Below are positions 55,519-63,450 of a DNA stretch of 64,000 bases, one piece after another. The DNA comes from Brumimicrobium oceani (GTDB lineage: Bacteria > Bacteroidota > Bacteroidia > Flavobacteriales_D > Crocinitomicaceae). Each line of letters begins with the position of its first letter. Position 1 is the first letter of the stretch. Location of the stretch: NCBI RefSeq assembly GCF_003143775.1, contig NZ_QFRJ01000002.1:206501-270500 (forward strand). The letters are read 5' to 3'. The position numbers and the translations under genes were made by a program. The notes under the pieces were generated by a model that saw only the letters and a program-made list of their open reading frames with translations, did no database searches and was not told the origin of the DNA.

Positions 55519-56533
55519 AAGTTCTGAAGTTGTTCAAAAAAACGCTTTGTTACACTATGTGAATAAGGATGTGTTGATCAGCTCTCGAAAGAATATTCTT
55601 TACATAAGTGAAGATGAAGGTGAAAATTGGCAGAAGTATTTAGAGATCCCCATAAAGTTTGTTAATAATTTAAAAGTACAGACAAAGTTAAGCCGTCGTC
55701 TTTTTAGACAATATGTTTATCATGTTTTGATTGACAAAAATTTTATTACAGTTTTTGGTTTTAATGAAATATTTATTTTCTCCAAAACAGATAAGCTGCT
55801 GATTAGTCGAAGTCCAATTGTTGGTTCTCGTCCTCTAGTGGTTACTGAATATAATGGGGATTTCTATTATGGCGAATATACTTCAAATATAGAGCGTAAA
55901 GAAATTTGTCTTTTTAAATCCACTGAGGATAAAACCCGTTTTGAGGAATTTTATGTTTTTAAAAACATTCGTCATATTCATAGTGTACAGCTTGACCCCT
56001 TTACCAAAAAACTATTTATAGCAACGGGGGATAATGATGATGAATGTTTTATCGGATTCTTAGAAGGTGAGAAATTTATCCCATTAATTCAGGGTGATCA
56101 ACAGGCAAGAGGAATCCAGTTATTATTTACAGAGAAACATATTTATTATGCAACTGATGCCCCGCATGAAAGGAACTATATCTACAGAATTGTTAGAGCA
56201 AACAATAAAATCGAAAGACTCCAAGAGATTGGTGGTCCGGTGTTTTATGGAAGTCAGGTAAAAGGTATGCTCTTTTTTTCAACTGTCTGTGAACCTTCAG
56301 AAGTTAACAATCAAAAAAATGTTGAATTATGGGGCTCTATTGATGGTATTCAGTGGAAGTGTATTCAAGTATTTAAAAAAGATTTATATCCAATGAAATT
56401 GTTTCAATATGGTCAGCTAATGTTTCCTAGTGGACCAGGATCCGAAAACCATCTTTGGTTTACAACTTTCGCTACTAAAAAGGATCAAATGATCATTAAG
56501 TATCCTTTAAAACAAATAAAAAAAAATTTATAA
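55499..56533 (+). CDS. Cytosolic Asp-box beta-propeller protein
   Basis: 344 residues without signal peptide or membrane segment. The sequence is a series of short strands with BNR/Asp-box-like elements: 'SEDEGENW' (residues 37-44, S-x-D-x-G-x-x-W) and 'GSIDGIQWKC' near residue 285. 'KLFIATGDNDDECFIGF' and 'GIQLLFTEKHIYYATDAPHERNYIYRI' read as propeller blades. Asp-box propellers include sialidases, but the sialidase Arg triad is not evident, so hydrolysis is not claimed. It is translationally coupled to the ATP-grasp gene, and a role in the glycan pathway is inferred only from that. Confidence 0.68.
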   Translation: MSLTLNKSSEVVQKNALLHYVNKDVLISSRKNILYISEDEGENWQKYLEIPIKFVNNLKVQTKLSRRLFRQYVYHVLIDKNFITVFGFNEIFIFSKTDKLLISRSPIVGSRPLVVTEYNGDFYYGEYTSNIERKEICLFKSTEDKTRFEEFYVFKNIRHIHSVQLDPFTKKLFIATGDNDDECFIGFLEGEKFIPLIQGDQQARGIQLLFTEKHIYYATDAPHERNYIYRIVRANNKIERLQEIGGPVFYGSQVKGMLFFSTVCEPSEVNNQKNVELWGSIDGIQWKCIQVFKKDLYPMKLFQYGQLMFPSGPGSENHLWFTTFATKKDQMIIKYPLKQIKKNL

Positions 56534-56552
56534 ATTTATAGTTTAGAAAAAT

Positions 56553-57644
56553 ATGAAAATCACAATCATAGCAGGCGCACGACCAAACTTTATGAAAATA
56601 GGACCAATCATTCACGCTGTTCAAAAAGCGAAAAATGAAGGTAAAAGCATAGGGTATCGTCTTGTTCATACTGGTCAACATTACGATAAAAAAATGTCAG
56701 GTGACTTTTTTGATCAGTTAGAAATTCCAGCTCCTGACACTAATTTGGAATCAGGTGGAGGAACACAAGCTGAACAGACAGCTAAAATCATGATAGCTTT
56801 TGAAAAAGAATTACTCGATAATCCAACAGACCTTGTTTTAGTAGTTGGTGATGTAACTTCTACCATGGCTTGTGCTATTACTGCACAAAAAATGCAAGTA
56901 AAAGTTGCCCACGTAGAAGCAGGAATTCGTTCAGGAGACTGGTCAATGCCAGAAGAAATCAATCGCTTAATTACTGATGCTATCACTAATTACTTTTTTA
57001 CAACTTCTGAGTTAGCCAATGAGAACTTAAGAAAAAGCGGTGTTAAAGACAATCAAATTTTCTTTGTTGGAAATACAATGATTGATACTTTATTAAAACA
57101 AAGACCTAATTTCATAAAACCTCCAGTTTGGGATGAACTAAATCTTAAAGAAAAGGAGTATATCGTTATGACACTTCACCGTCCTGCAAACGTTGATGAA
57201 AGTTCAAAGCTAAAGGAGCTAATGCAAGAAATCATTGATCACTCAAACGAAATCCCTTTAGTATTTCCTGTACACCCAAGAACCGCTAAGATTCTTGAAG
57301 GATTGGGTATCTCGCACCCTAGACTACATATGATTGAGCCTTTAAGTTATTTAGAATTTAACTATTTGGTAGAAAGAGCAAAGGCGGTAGTTACCGATTC
57401 AGGTGGAATCACTGAGGAAGCGTCTATAATGAATGTTCCATGTATGACTTTAAGAGACAACACTGAGCGACCTGAAACAATGGATTTGGGTACCAACGAG
57501 CTTTTGGGAACTGATCCTAAAGCTATTCAACCAGCAATGGAAAAACTTTTTAGCGGAGAATGGAAAAAGGCTAAAGAAATCCCAATGTGGGATGGAAAAT
57601 GTGCTGAAAGAATTATTGAAACACTTTTGAAATTGGAATCTTGA
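56553..57644 (+). CDS. wecB: Non-hydrolysing UDP-N-acetylglucosamine 2-epimerase
   Basis: 363 residues. 'IAGARPNFMKIGPIIHAV', 'HTGQHYDKKMSGDFFDQLEIPAP', 'VHVEAGIRSGD'-type 'VAHVEAGIRSGDWSMPEEINRLITD' and 'VTDSGGITEEASIMNVPCMTLRDNTERPET' are WecB/MnaA signatures. It converts UDP-GlcNAc to UDP-ManNAc. UDP-ManNAc may be a donor for the polysaccharide. It is distinct from the hydrolysing epimerase at 40386. It overlaps the next gene by 4 bases. Confidence 0.94.
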   Translation: MKITIIAGARPNFMKIGPIIHAVQKAKNEGKSIGYRLVHTGQHYDKKMSGDFFDQLEIPAPDTNLESGGGTQAEQTAKIMIAFEKELLDNPTDLVLVVGDVTSTMACAITAQKMQVKVAHVEAGIRSGDWSMPEEINRLITDAITNYFFTTSELANENLRKSGVKDNQIFFVGNTMIDTLLKQRPNFIKPPVWDELNLKEKEYIVMTLHRPANVDESSKLKELMQEIIDHSNEIPLVFPVHPRTAKILEGLGISHPRLHMIEPLSYLEFNYLVERAKAVVTDSGGITEEASIMNVPCMTLRDNTERPETMDLGTNELLGTDPKAIQPAMEKLFSGEWKKAKEIPMWDGKCAERIIETLLKLES

Positions 57645-59506
57645 TTAAAAACAAATTACAATTAGTTCAAAACATGGGTTTACGATACACTAGTTATCGC
57701 ATTGTTCACGCTATTGAAACTAAAATAGGTGTTTTACAAAAAAGACATCCTGCTAATCCAACCTTTTCACCAGAAGTTTCTTTAGAGAAATGGAGAGCAG
57801 ATACACCAACTTTCTTTTTTAGCGGAAAAAATATAGATACTCCTTCTTCTCCTGATGATACTCTTAAAAAGAGAGTTGAGAACATGAAAGCCGGTAAATT
57901 CGTTTTATTCAGTAAAGAAATATATGATTTAGGTATAGATTTCAACTGGGTGACCAACCCAATTACAGGATACGAATATGACACCTCAATACATTGGTCA
58001 GCAATTCCAGATCTTTCAGAAGAAATGGGTGATATTAAATTTGTATGGGAAAAGGCTAGATTTTCATTCCTTACTGATTTATTAAGATATGACCATCATT
58101 ACAAAGAAGACCAATCGGAATTTGTTATTAATCAAATCATTGATTTTATAGAAAAGAATCCTATCAATTGCGGTCCGAATTATAAATGTAGTCAGGAAAT
58201 TAGCCTACGTATTATGAATTGGTCTTTGGCTTTAAATTACTATAAAGATTCTCCAAATTTAACGCAAGATAGATTTCAAAAAATCATGTATGCTATTTAT
58301 TGGCAATTACATCATGTATATCATCATATTAATTTCTCTAGAATTGCAGTAAGGAACAATCATGCAATAACTGAGACAATGATGTTGTATCTTTCCGGCT
58401 TACTTTTCCCATTTTTACCAAACACTAAAGAATGGAGCACAAACGGAAAGAAATGGTTTGAGAAAGAAGTAGAGTATCAAGTTTACCCTGATGGAACATT
58501 CCTTCAATACAGTATGAATTATCATAGGGTACTTGTTCAATTATTAACATGGGGAATAAGACTTTCAGATTTACATAAAGTCAACCTGTCACCAATTGTC
58601 AAGAAACGTGCTCAATTATCATTAGAATTTTTAGACACATCAATGGATCCTGTTAGTGGAAAACTTCCCAATTATGGAAACAATGATGGTGCACTATTTT
58701 TCAAATGGACAGAAGATGATTTTAGAATTTACGTTTCCCAATTGAACGACTTAAGAGCAGTAATAAATAATACCGTTACAGTTAATCAAGAAAGTCAAGC
58801 TTGGTACGGATTGAATAATCTAAAAATTAAACCGAAAAATATTCAAGGAATACATGAATTCAAGATAGGTGGCTACTATATTCATCAAGAAGATTCAGTA
58901 AAAACATTTATTCGATGTGGAGCATATAAAGATCGTCCTTCCCAAAGTGATAATTTGCATTTAGATATCTGGAAAGATGGACAGAATTATCTTTGGGACG
59001 CTGGTACTTATAAATACAACACAGATAAAGAAACAATCGATTTTTTTACTGGTTGTGAAGGTCATAATACTTTATCTGTTAATGGTGAAAACCAAATGTT
59101 AAGAGGTAGCCGATTCATTTGGTTTAATTGGATAAAAAAGGCAACCGGAGAAGTTTCAGAAACAAATGATAAAATTGTTTTTGAAGGTAAAATTGAAGGC
59201 TTTAAAAACATCGGTAAAGGAATATGGCATTCAAGAAAAGTAGAGAAACTGAAAAGTAAGAATGAATGGGTGGTTAAAGATGAGGTTTCAAATACCGACC
59301 ACTTAGATAAGAAGGTCTTTTGGCACATAAATCCCGAAGTTTTAAACTCAATTGATATAGAATGTGAAACAGTTGATGGCTTAAAACTTGAACCATTAAT
59401 TGAAGAGAAATGGCATTCAAGCAACTACGGTGTGAAAGAAAAAAGTATTCGTTATACTTTCAAAAGTAAAAACACAATGCTTACAACAATAAAAATTAAA
59501 GACTAA
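57641..59506 (+). CDS. Heparinase II/III- or alginate-lyase-family protein
   Basis: 621 residues. The first part is an alpha/alpha toroid: 'VWEKARFSFLTDLLRYDHHYKED', 'NCGPNYKCSQEISLRIMNWSLALNYY' and 'NNHAITETMMLYLSGLLFP' are typical of the family. 'FLQYSMNYHRVLVQLLTW' holds the catalytic Tyr-x2-His. A beta-sandwich from about 420 follows ('NLHLDIWKDGQNYLWDAGTYKYN', 'CEGHNTLSVNGENQM'). Such enzymes cleave uronic-acid-containing glycans. No signal peptide is seen, which is odd for a lyase. The start is TTG overlapping the wecB stop. Confidence 0.85.
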   Translation: MIKNKLQLVQNMGLRYTSYRIVHAIETKIGVLQKRHPANPTFSPEVSLEKWRADTPTFFFSGKNIDTPSSPDDTLKKRVENMKAGKFVLFSKEIYDLGIDFNWVTNPITGYEYDTSIHWSAIPDLSEEMGDIKFVWEKARFSFLTDLLRYDHHYKEDQSEFVINQIIDFIEKNPINCGPNYKCSQEISLRIMNWSLALNYYKDSPNLTQDRFQKIMYAIYWQLHHVYHHINFSRIAVRNNHAITETMMLYLSGLLFPFLPNTKEWSTNGKKWFEKEVEYQVYPDGTFLQYSMNYHRVLVQLLTWGIRLSDLHKVNLSPIVKKRAQLSLEFLDTSMDPVSGKLPNYGNNDGALFFKWTEDDFRIYVSQLNDLRAVINNTVTVNQESQAWYGLNNLKIKPKNIQGIHEFKIGGYYIHQEDSVKTFIRCGAYKDRPSQSDNLHLDIWKDGQNYLWDAGTYKYNTDKETIDFFTGCEGHNTLSVNGENQMLRGSRFIWFNWIKKATGEVSETNDKIVFEGKIEGFKNIGKGIWHSRKVEKLKSKNEWVVKDEVSNTDHLDKKVFWHINPEVLNSIDIECETVDGLKLEPLIEEKWHSSNYGVKEKSIRYTFKSKNTMLTTIKIKD

Positions 59507-59508
59507 AA

Positions 59509-60750
59509 GTGAAAATACTACTCATACATCAATATTTCTTAGAGAAAGGCGAAGGTGGAGGTTCTCGATTTAATGAGATGACGCAAGTTTGGAGTAAGCT
59601 TGGTCATTCAGTTACCGTTTTGGGAGGAATGGTAAATTACACTACAGGGAAAAAACCAGAACGCTATAAAGGAAAGCATTACTTTAAAGACAATGACTTT
59701 TATCCAAACGTAGATGTATTGCGTTGTCATGTATCAGAAAGTTACAACGTTAACTTTTTAGGCCGTTTATGGGGCTATTTTTCATTTATGTTCTCTGCTA
59801 TTTGGGGAGGATGGAGAAAAACCAAAGGTAAATACGATGTGATTTTAGTCACCTCCCCTCCTCTATTTGTAGGAATGACCGCTTATGTTTTATCAAAACT
59901 AAAAAGAGTACCATTTGTTTTTGAAGTGCGTGACTTATGGCCAGAATCAGCAATAGACACGGGAGTACTAAAAAATAAGTTTATTATCAAACTCGCTTTT
60001 TGGTTTGAAGGATTTTTATATAAACGAGCGAAGTTCATTAACGTTTTAACGCCAGCTTTTCGAGATAAATTGATAGAAAAAGGGATTTCTCCTGAGAAAA
60101 TCAGATTTATACCCAATGCAGCTGACTTTACACTTTCTGAAAAATTAAGCGATTTTGATGGAGTAGCTTTTAAGAAGGATTTAGGTTTAGAAAACAAATT
60201 CGTGATTACTTATGTCGGTGCACATGGAGTAGCCAACCACCTAATTCAATTATTAGATGCTGCAGAATACCTTAGAGACACAAATATTGTTTTCCAACTC
60301 ATAGGAAGTGGAATGCAAAAGAAAATGCTACAAGAAGAAACTGTAAAAAGAGGATTAGACAATCATGTAATTTTCAGAGATCCTGTAGCAAAGGAAGATG
60401 TTTTTAAATATATTATGGCTTCAGATATGGGCGCATCAGTATTAAAAAAGGTAGATACGTTTAAAACAATTTACAGTAATAAATCATTTGATTACATGTC
60501 GTGTAAAATTCCAATTCTTTTAGCAATTGATGGAGTTTCTAGAGAGCTGGTGGAGAAAGCACAATGCGGTATATATGTTGAACCTGAAAATGCAAAAGAC
60601 ATTGCCGAGAAACTAAGAGAGATATATAATCAGTCTGAGAAATTACTTAAAATGGGAATCAGCGGACATGAATATGCTAAGCTTCATTTTGATAGAGAAA
60701 AGTTAGCAAAGGAATATCTTGGTTACTTAGAGGAGGTTGCTGTAAAGTAA
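59509..60750 (+). CDS. Glycosyltransferase family 4, WbuB-like
   Basis: 413 residues from a GTG at 59509 (MKILLIHQYFLEKGEGGGSRF). 'YDVILVTSPPLFVGMTAYVLSKLKRVPFVFEVRDLWPESAIDTG' is the WbuB-type acceptor block, and 'FIPNAADF' and 'VITYVGAHGVANHLIQLLDAAEYL' begin the donor domain. 'GASVLKKVDTFKTIYSNKSFDYMSCKIPILLAIDG' is the C-terminal WbuB block. WbuB adds FucNAc-type sugars in O-antigen synthesis, so an amino-sugar donor is likely. It is 2 bases after the lyase-like gene. Confidence 0.88.
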   Translation: MKILLIHQYFLEKGEGGGSRFNEMTQVWSKLGHSVTVLGGMVNYTTGKKPERYKGKHYFKDNDFYPNVDVLRCHVSESYNVNFLGRLWGYFSFMFSAIWGGWRKTKGKYDVILVTSPPLFVGMTAYVLSKLKRVPFVFEVRDLWPESAIDTGVLKNKFIIKLAFWFEGFLYKRAKFINVLTPAFRDKLIEKGISPEKIRFIPNAADFTLSEKLSDFDGVAFKKDLGLENKFVITYVGAHGVANHLIQLLDAAEYLRDTNIVFQLIGSGMQKKMLQEETVKRGLDNHVIFRDPVAKEDVFKYIMASDMGASVLKKVDTFKTIYSNKSFDYMSCKIPILLAIDGVSRELVEKAQCGIYVEPENAKDIAEKLREIYNQSEKLLKMGISGHEYAKLHFDREKLAKEYLGYLEEVAVK

Positions 60751-60780
60751 GGTCAAAGAAAATTTCAACCTTAAGAATAA

Positions 60781-61401
60781 ATGAACTCAAATAAAAAAAT
60801 CGCCTTCATAGGATACTCAGGTCATGCTTTCGTCTGCATCGAAACAGCACAAGCTATGAATTTAGATATTCTAGGTTATCACGAATTTACTGAATCAAAA
60901 AACAACCCATATAAATTACCGTTTTTAGACATTGAAGAAAAATTCGAGCAACATGATGCGATGCTTTTTGGAAGTATAGGAGATAACTATATCCGTGAAA
61001 AGGTTTACCATAAAATCATTGCAGTTAAAGAAGGTGTTTTTACGACTTTACAACATCCATCTGCAATAGTTTCAAGCACAGCAAAGATTGGAGTGAACAC
61101 ATTAATTTCTGCAGGAGTCATAATAAATCCATTGAGTGAAATAGGAATTGGTTGTATTATAAACACCGGTGCAGTAGTAGAACATGAATGTAAAATAAAA
61201 GACTTTGCTCATATTGCTCCCGGAGCTATACTAGCAGGAAATGTAACTGTTGGAGAAAGAAGTTTTATTGGTGCTGGATCAGTTGTTAAACAAGGTGTAA
61301 CGATAGGCAAAGATGTAATAGTAGGCGCAGGTGCTGTGGTCATTAAGGATATTCCAGATGGTCAAACTGTGGTAGGAAATCCCGCGAAACCAATTGTTTA
61401 A
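60781..61401 (+). CDS. NeuD/PglD-type acetyltransferase (copy 2)
   Basis: 206 residues, a paralogue of the protein at 38765. An N-terminal Rossmann-like part ('IAFIGYSGHAFVCIETAQAM') precedes a left-handed beta-helix ('CIINTGAVVEHECKIKDFAHIAPGAILAGNVTVGERSFIGAGSVV'). The catalytic-type His residues lie in 'EHECKI' and 'AHIAPG'. It lies two gene positions before the LegC-type aminotransferase, so it is the better positional candidate for the 4-amino-sugar acetyltransferase (LegH/PglD role). It ends the second part of the operon; hairpins follow. Confidence 0.87.
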   Translation: MNSNKKIAFIGYSGHAFVCIETAQAMNLDILGYHEFTESKNNPYKLPFLDIEEKFEQHDAMLFGSIGDNYIREKVYHKIIAVKEGVFTTLQHPSAIVSSTAKIGVNTLISAGVIINPLSEIGIGCIINTGAVVEHECKIKDFAHIAPGAILAGNVTVGERSFIGAGSVVKQGVTIGKDVIVGAGAVVIKDIPDGQTVVGNPAKPIV

Positions 61402-61415
61402 AGATTCAATAATTC

Positions 61416-61438
61416 AATAAGAATCTTCGATTCTTATT
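61416..61438 (+). terminator. Hairpin after neuD copy 2
   Basis: AATAAGAATC (61416-61425), loop TTC, GATTCTTATT (61429-61438): a perfect 10-bp stem 14 bases after the stop codon. The T-run after it is weak (CAAAAATTT), so it may be a terminator or a pause. Confidence 0.55.
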
Positions 61439-61556
61439 CAAAAATTTAAAGATTGGGGAGTGAAATATTAACTGATAGAAAAGAAGAGATTCCTCCATCA
61501 CTAAAAATCAAAGATTTTAAGCGCTGTTCGGAATGACAGAGAATTGGATGTTTTAT

Positions 61557-61601
61557 TGGGAGAAAAGTTGAAAAAGCTTCGCTTTTTCAACTTTTCTCCC
61601 A
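61557..61601. repeat. 21-bp inverted repeat within an outer inverted pair
   Basis: GGGAGAAAAGTTGAAAAAGC (61558-61577), loop TTC, GCTTTTTCAACTTTTCTCCC (61581-61600), extended by T/A at the ends. The outer arms CGGAATGACAG and CTGTCATTCCG lie at 61529-61539 and 61620-61630. The nesting resembles REP-like elements seen in Bacteroidota. No U-run follows, so terminator function is uncertain. Confidence 0.8.
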
Positions 61602-61806
61602 CTCTCATATGTTCTACAACTGTCATTCCGATGGAGTAATACGACTGAGGAATCCCTTTTTTGCCAGTCGTTAAAACAAAAATGTAAGAATCTTTAAATA
61701 GATAAAAATCCTCCTCTTGCCCCCTTCCCGATTTTAATCGGGAGGAGACAAAGGGATTCAACGAATTAACATATAAACGAAACAACAAATTAACAACATA
61801 AAAAAA

Positions 61807-62955
61807 ATGATACCCTTATCAATCCCAAAAATAGAAGGAAACGAGTCGAAGTACGTCCTTGATTGTTTAACAACCGGTTGGATTTCATCAGCTGGAAGTT
61901 ATGTTACGCAATTTGAAGAAATGATTGCTGAATATGCAGGTGCTAAATATGGCGTTGCTTGTATGAACGGAACTGTTGGACTTCACATAGCACAAATCTT
62001 GTTGGGTGTTACGGCTGCCGATCATGTGATTGCACCAAATATTACATTTATTGCAACATTGAATGCGATAAAATATACAGGAGCACAACCCATTTTGATT
62101 GATGTCGATGCAGACAATTGGCAAATGGATTTGAATTTATTGGAGAAATATCTTCAAGAAAATACAGAATTAAAGACATCTAACAACGGAACTTTTTGTT
62201 TTGATAAATCCACTGGGAAAAGAGTTCGTGCGATTATGCCAGTTCACGTACTAGGAAACTTTGGTGATATGAACCGCATGTTGGAAATAGCAGGGAAATA
62301 TCATTTAGATATCATCGAAGACAGTACGGAAGCATTAGGAAGTACATTTGATGGAAAACACGCTGGAACATTCGGTAAAATTGGAGTTTTTAGCTTCAAT
62401 GGAAATAAAATTATTTCTACTGGAGGTGGTGGAGTAATTGTTACCGACGATGAAGAAATCGCAAAAAAAGCGCGTCACTTAACAACTCAAGCGAAAGTCA
62501 GTGCGATGGATTACATTCATGATGAAATTGGTTATAACTATCGATTAGTGAATGTACTTGCAGCAATTGGAGTTGCACAAATGGAAACTTTCCCAGAAAC
62601 GTTAAAAGCGAAGAAAAAAATGGATGCTTTTTATCGTGAACACTTAGAAGGAGTTGGAGATATCAAGTTTCAATCAATTCCAGAAGGAACAGATCCAAAC
62701 TGTTGGTTGTTTACGTTCAGCACATCTCGCATGCGTGAGTTATTGGATTATTTGAACAAGAATGGAGTTCAATCTCGTCCATTCTGGATGCCGATGAATC
62801 AATTAGCCATGTTTAAAGACGATATTTATATTAATAAAAAAGATGTTTCTGCAAGCGTTTATGAGAATAGCATTAGTATTCCTAGTTCGGCTGGGATAAC
62901 GGGAGAACAGTTGGAGGAGGTTGTGGAGACGATAAAGGGGTTTTACGAGAAATAG
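61807..62955 (+). CDS. legC: LegC-type aminotransferase (DegT/DnrJ/EryC1 family)
   Basis: 382 residues. The PLP lysine is K201 in 'SFNGNKIISTGGGG'. 'IPLSIPKIEGNESKYVLDCLTTGWISSAGSYVTQFEEM', 'TTQAKVSAMDYIHDEIGYNYRLVNVLAAIGVAQME' and 'KRVRAIMPVHVLGNFGDM' closely fit the LegC group, which makes the 4-amino sugar of legionaminic acid, using a 4-keto-6-deoxy substrate from a dehydratase. The dehydratase next to it is incomplete in the window. It starts with an ATG after an A-rich leader. Confidence 0.88.
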   Translation: MIPLSIPKIEGNESKYVLDCLTTGWISSAGSYVTQFEEMIAEYAGAKYGVACMNGTVGLHIAQILLGVTAADHVIAPNITFIATLNAIKYTGAQPILIDVDADNWQMDLNLLEKYLQENTELKTSNNGTFCFDKSTGKRVRAIMPVHVLGNFGDMNRMLEIAGKYHLDIIEDSTEALGSTFDGKHAGTFGKIGVFSFNGNKIISTGGGGVIVTDDEEIAKKARHLTTQAKVSAMDYIHDEIGYNYRLVNVLAAIGVAQMETFPETLKAKKKMDAFYREHLEGVGDIKFQSIPEGTDPNCWLFTFSTSRMRELLDYLNKNGVQSRPFWMPMNQLAMFKDDIYINKKDVSASVYENSISIPSSAGITGEQLEEVVETIKGFYEK

Positions 62956-63450
62956 GTGATTAAAGGATTCATCTTAATTAAGAAAATTCCATCGTGATAT
63001 CAATTGAATATATCTTGTTAATTAAACATAAAAGCTGATTTGAAACACCTCTCCCTTTGGAGGGAGATACAGAGGGAGGATAATATAGGTGATCAAAGGT
63101 TTTTACGAGAAATAGGGTTTATCCTATAGATTATGAGTTCTTACTTTATCTAATAGCAATGTTTATTTTAAATGTTAAAACGGAACTTAAAGTACATGAA
63201 TTTAAATAATTTTAAACTAAATCTATTCATTTATGTATTGTTTGCTTACAAAAGCATATAGAGCTTTGAGTATTATGCTTTAGATAGGCCAATTAATTTA
63301 GACAAGTAGTTAAATCCTCCCCCCGCCCCCTCCAAAGGGGGAGACACTAAGAATCCTTGAATGCTAAATAACAAATAAACGACTTCACTAATTCACAAAA
63401 AATCGAATCAACAAATCAACTAAAAAACAAATTAACGAAAAAACTAAAAA
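62956..63450. other. Intergenic region with a gene-end remnant and a palindromic element
   Basis: 495 bases. At 63089-63115 the reading GTG-ATC-AAA-GGT-TTT-TAC-GAG-AAA-TAG gives VIKGFYEK-stop, repeating the IKGFYEK-stop ending of legC. A CTCCCTTTGGAGGGAG-type palindrome lies at about 63053-63068 and a CCCCCTCCAAAGGGGGAG element at 63328-63345. The last 90 bases are A/C-rich and poor in G. No other gene was recognised. Confidence 0.65.

Larger units (their letters stand above)
61402..61806. other. Intergenic region with nested hairpins before the LegC-type gene
   Basis: 405 bases. It holds a perfect 10-bp hairpin at 61416-61438, a 21-bp hairpin at 61557-61601 inside an outer inverted pair (CGGAATGACAG at 61529-61539 and CTGTCATTCCG at 61620-61630), and an AATCGGGAGGAG-bearing element near 61735 related to the CCCCTCC family. 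The final 60 bases are A-rich and poor in G. The hairpins probably end transcription of the preceding operon. Confidence 0.65.
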
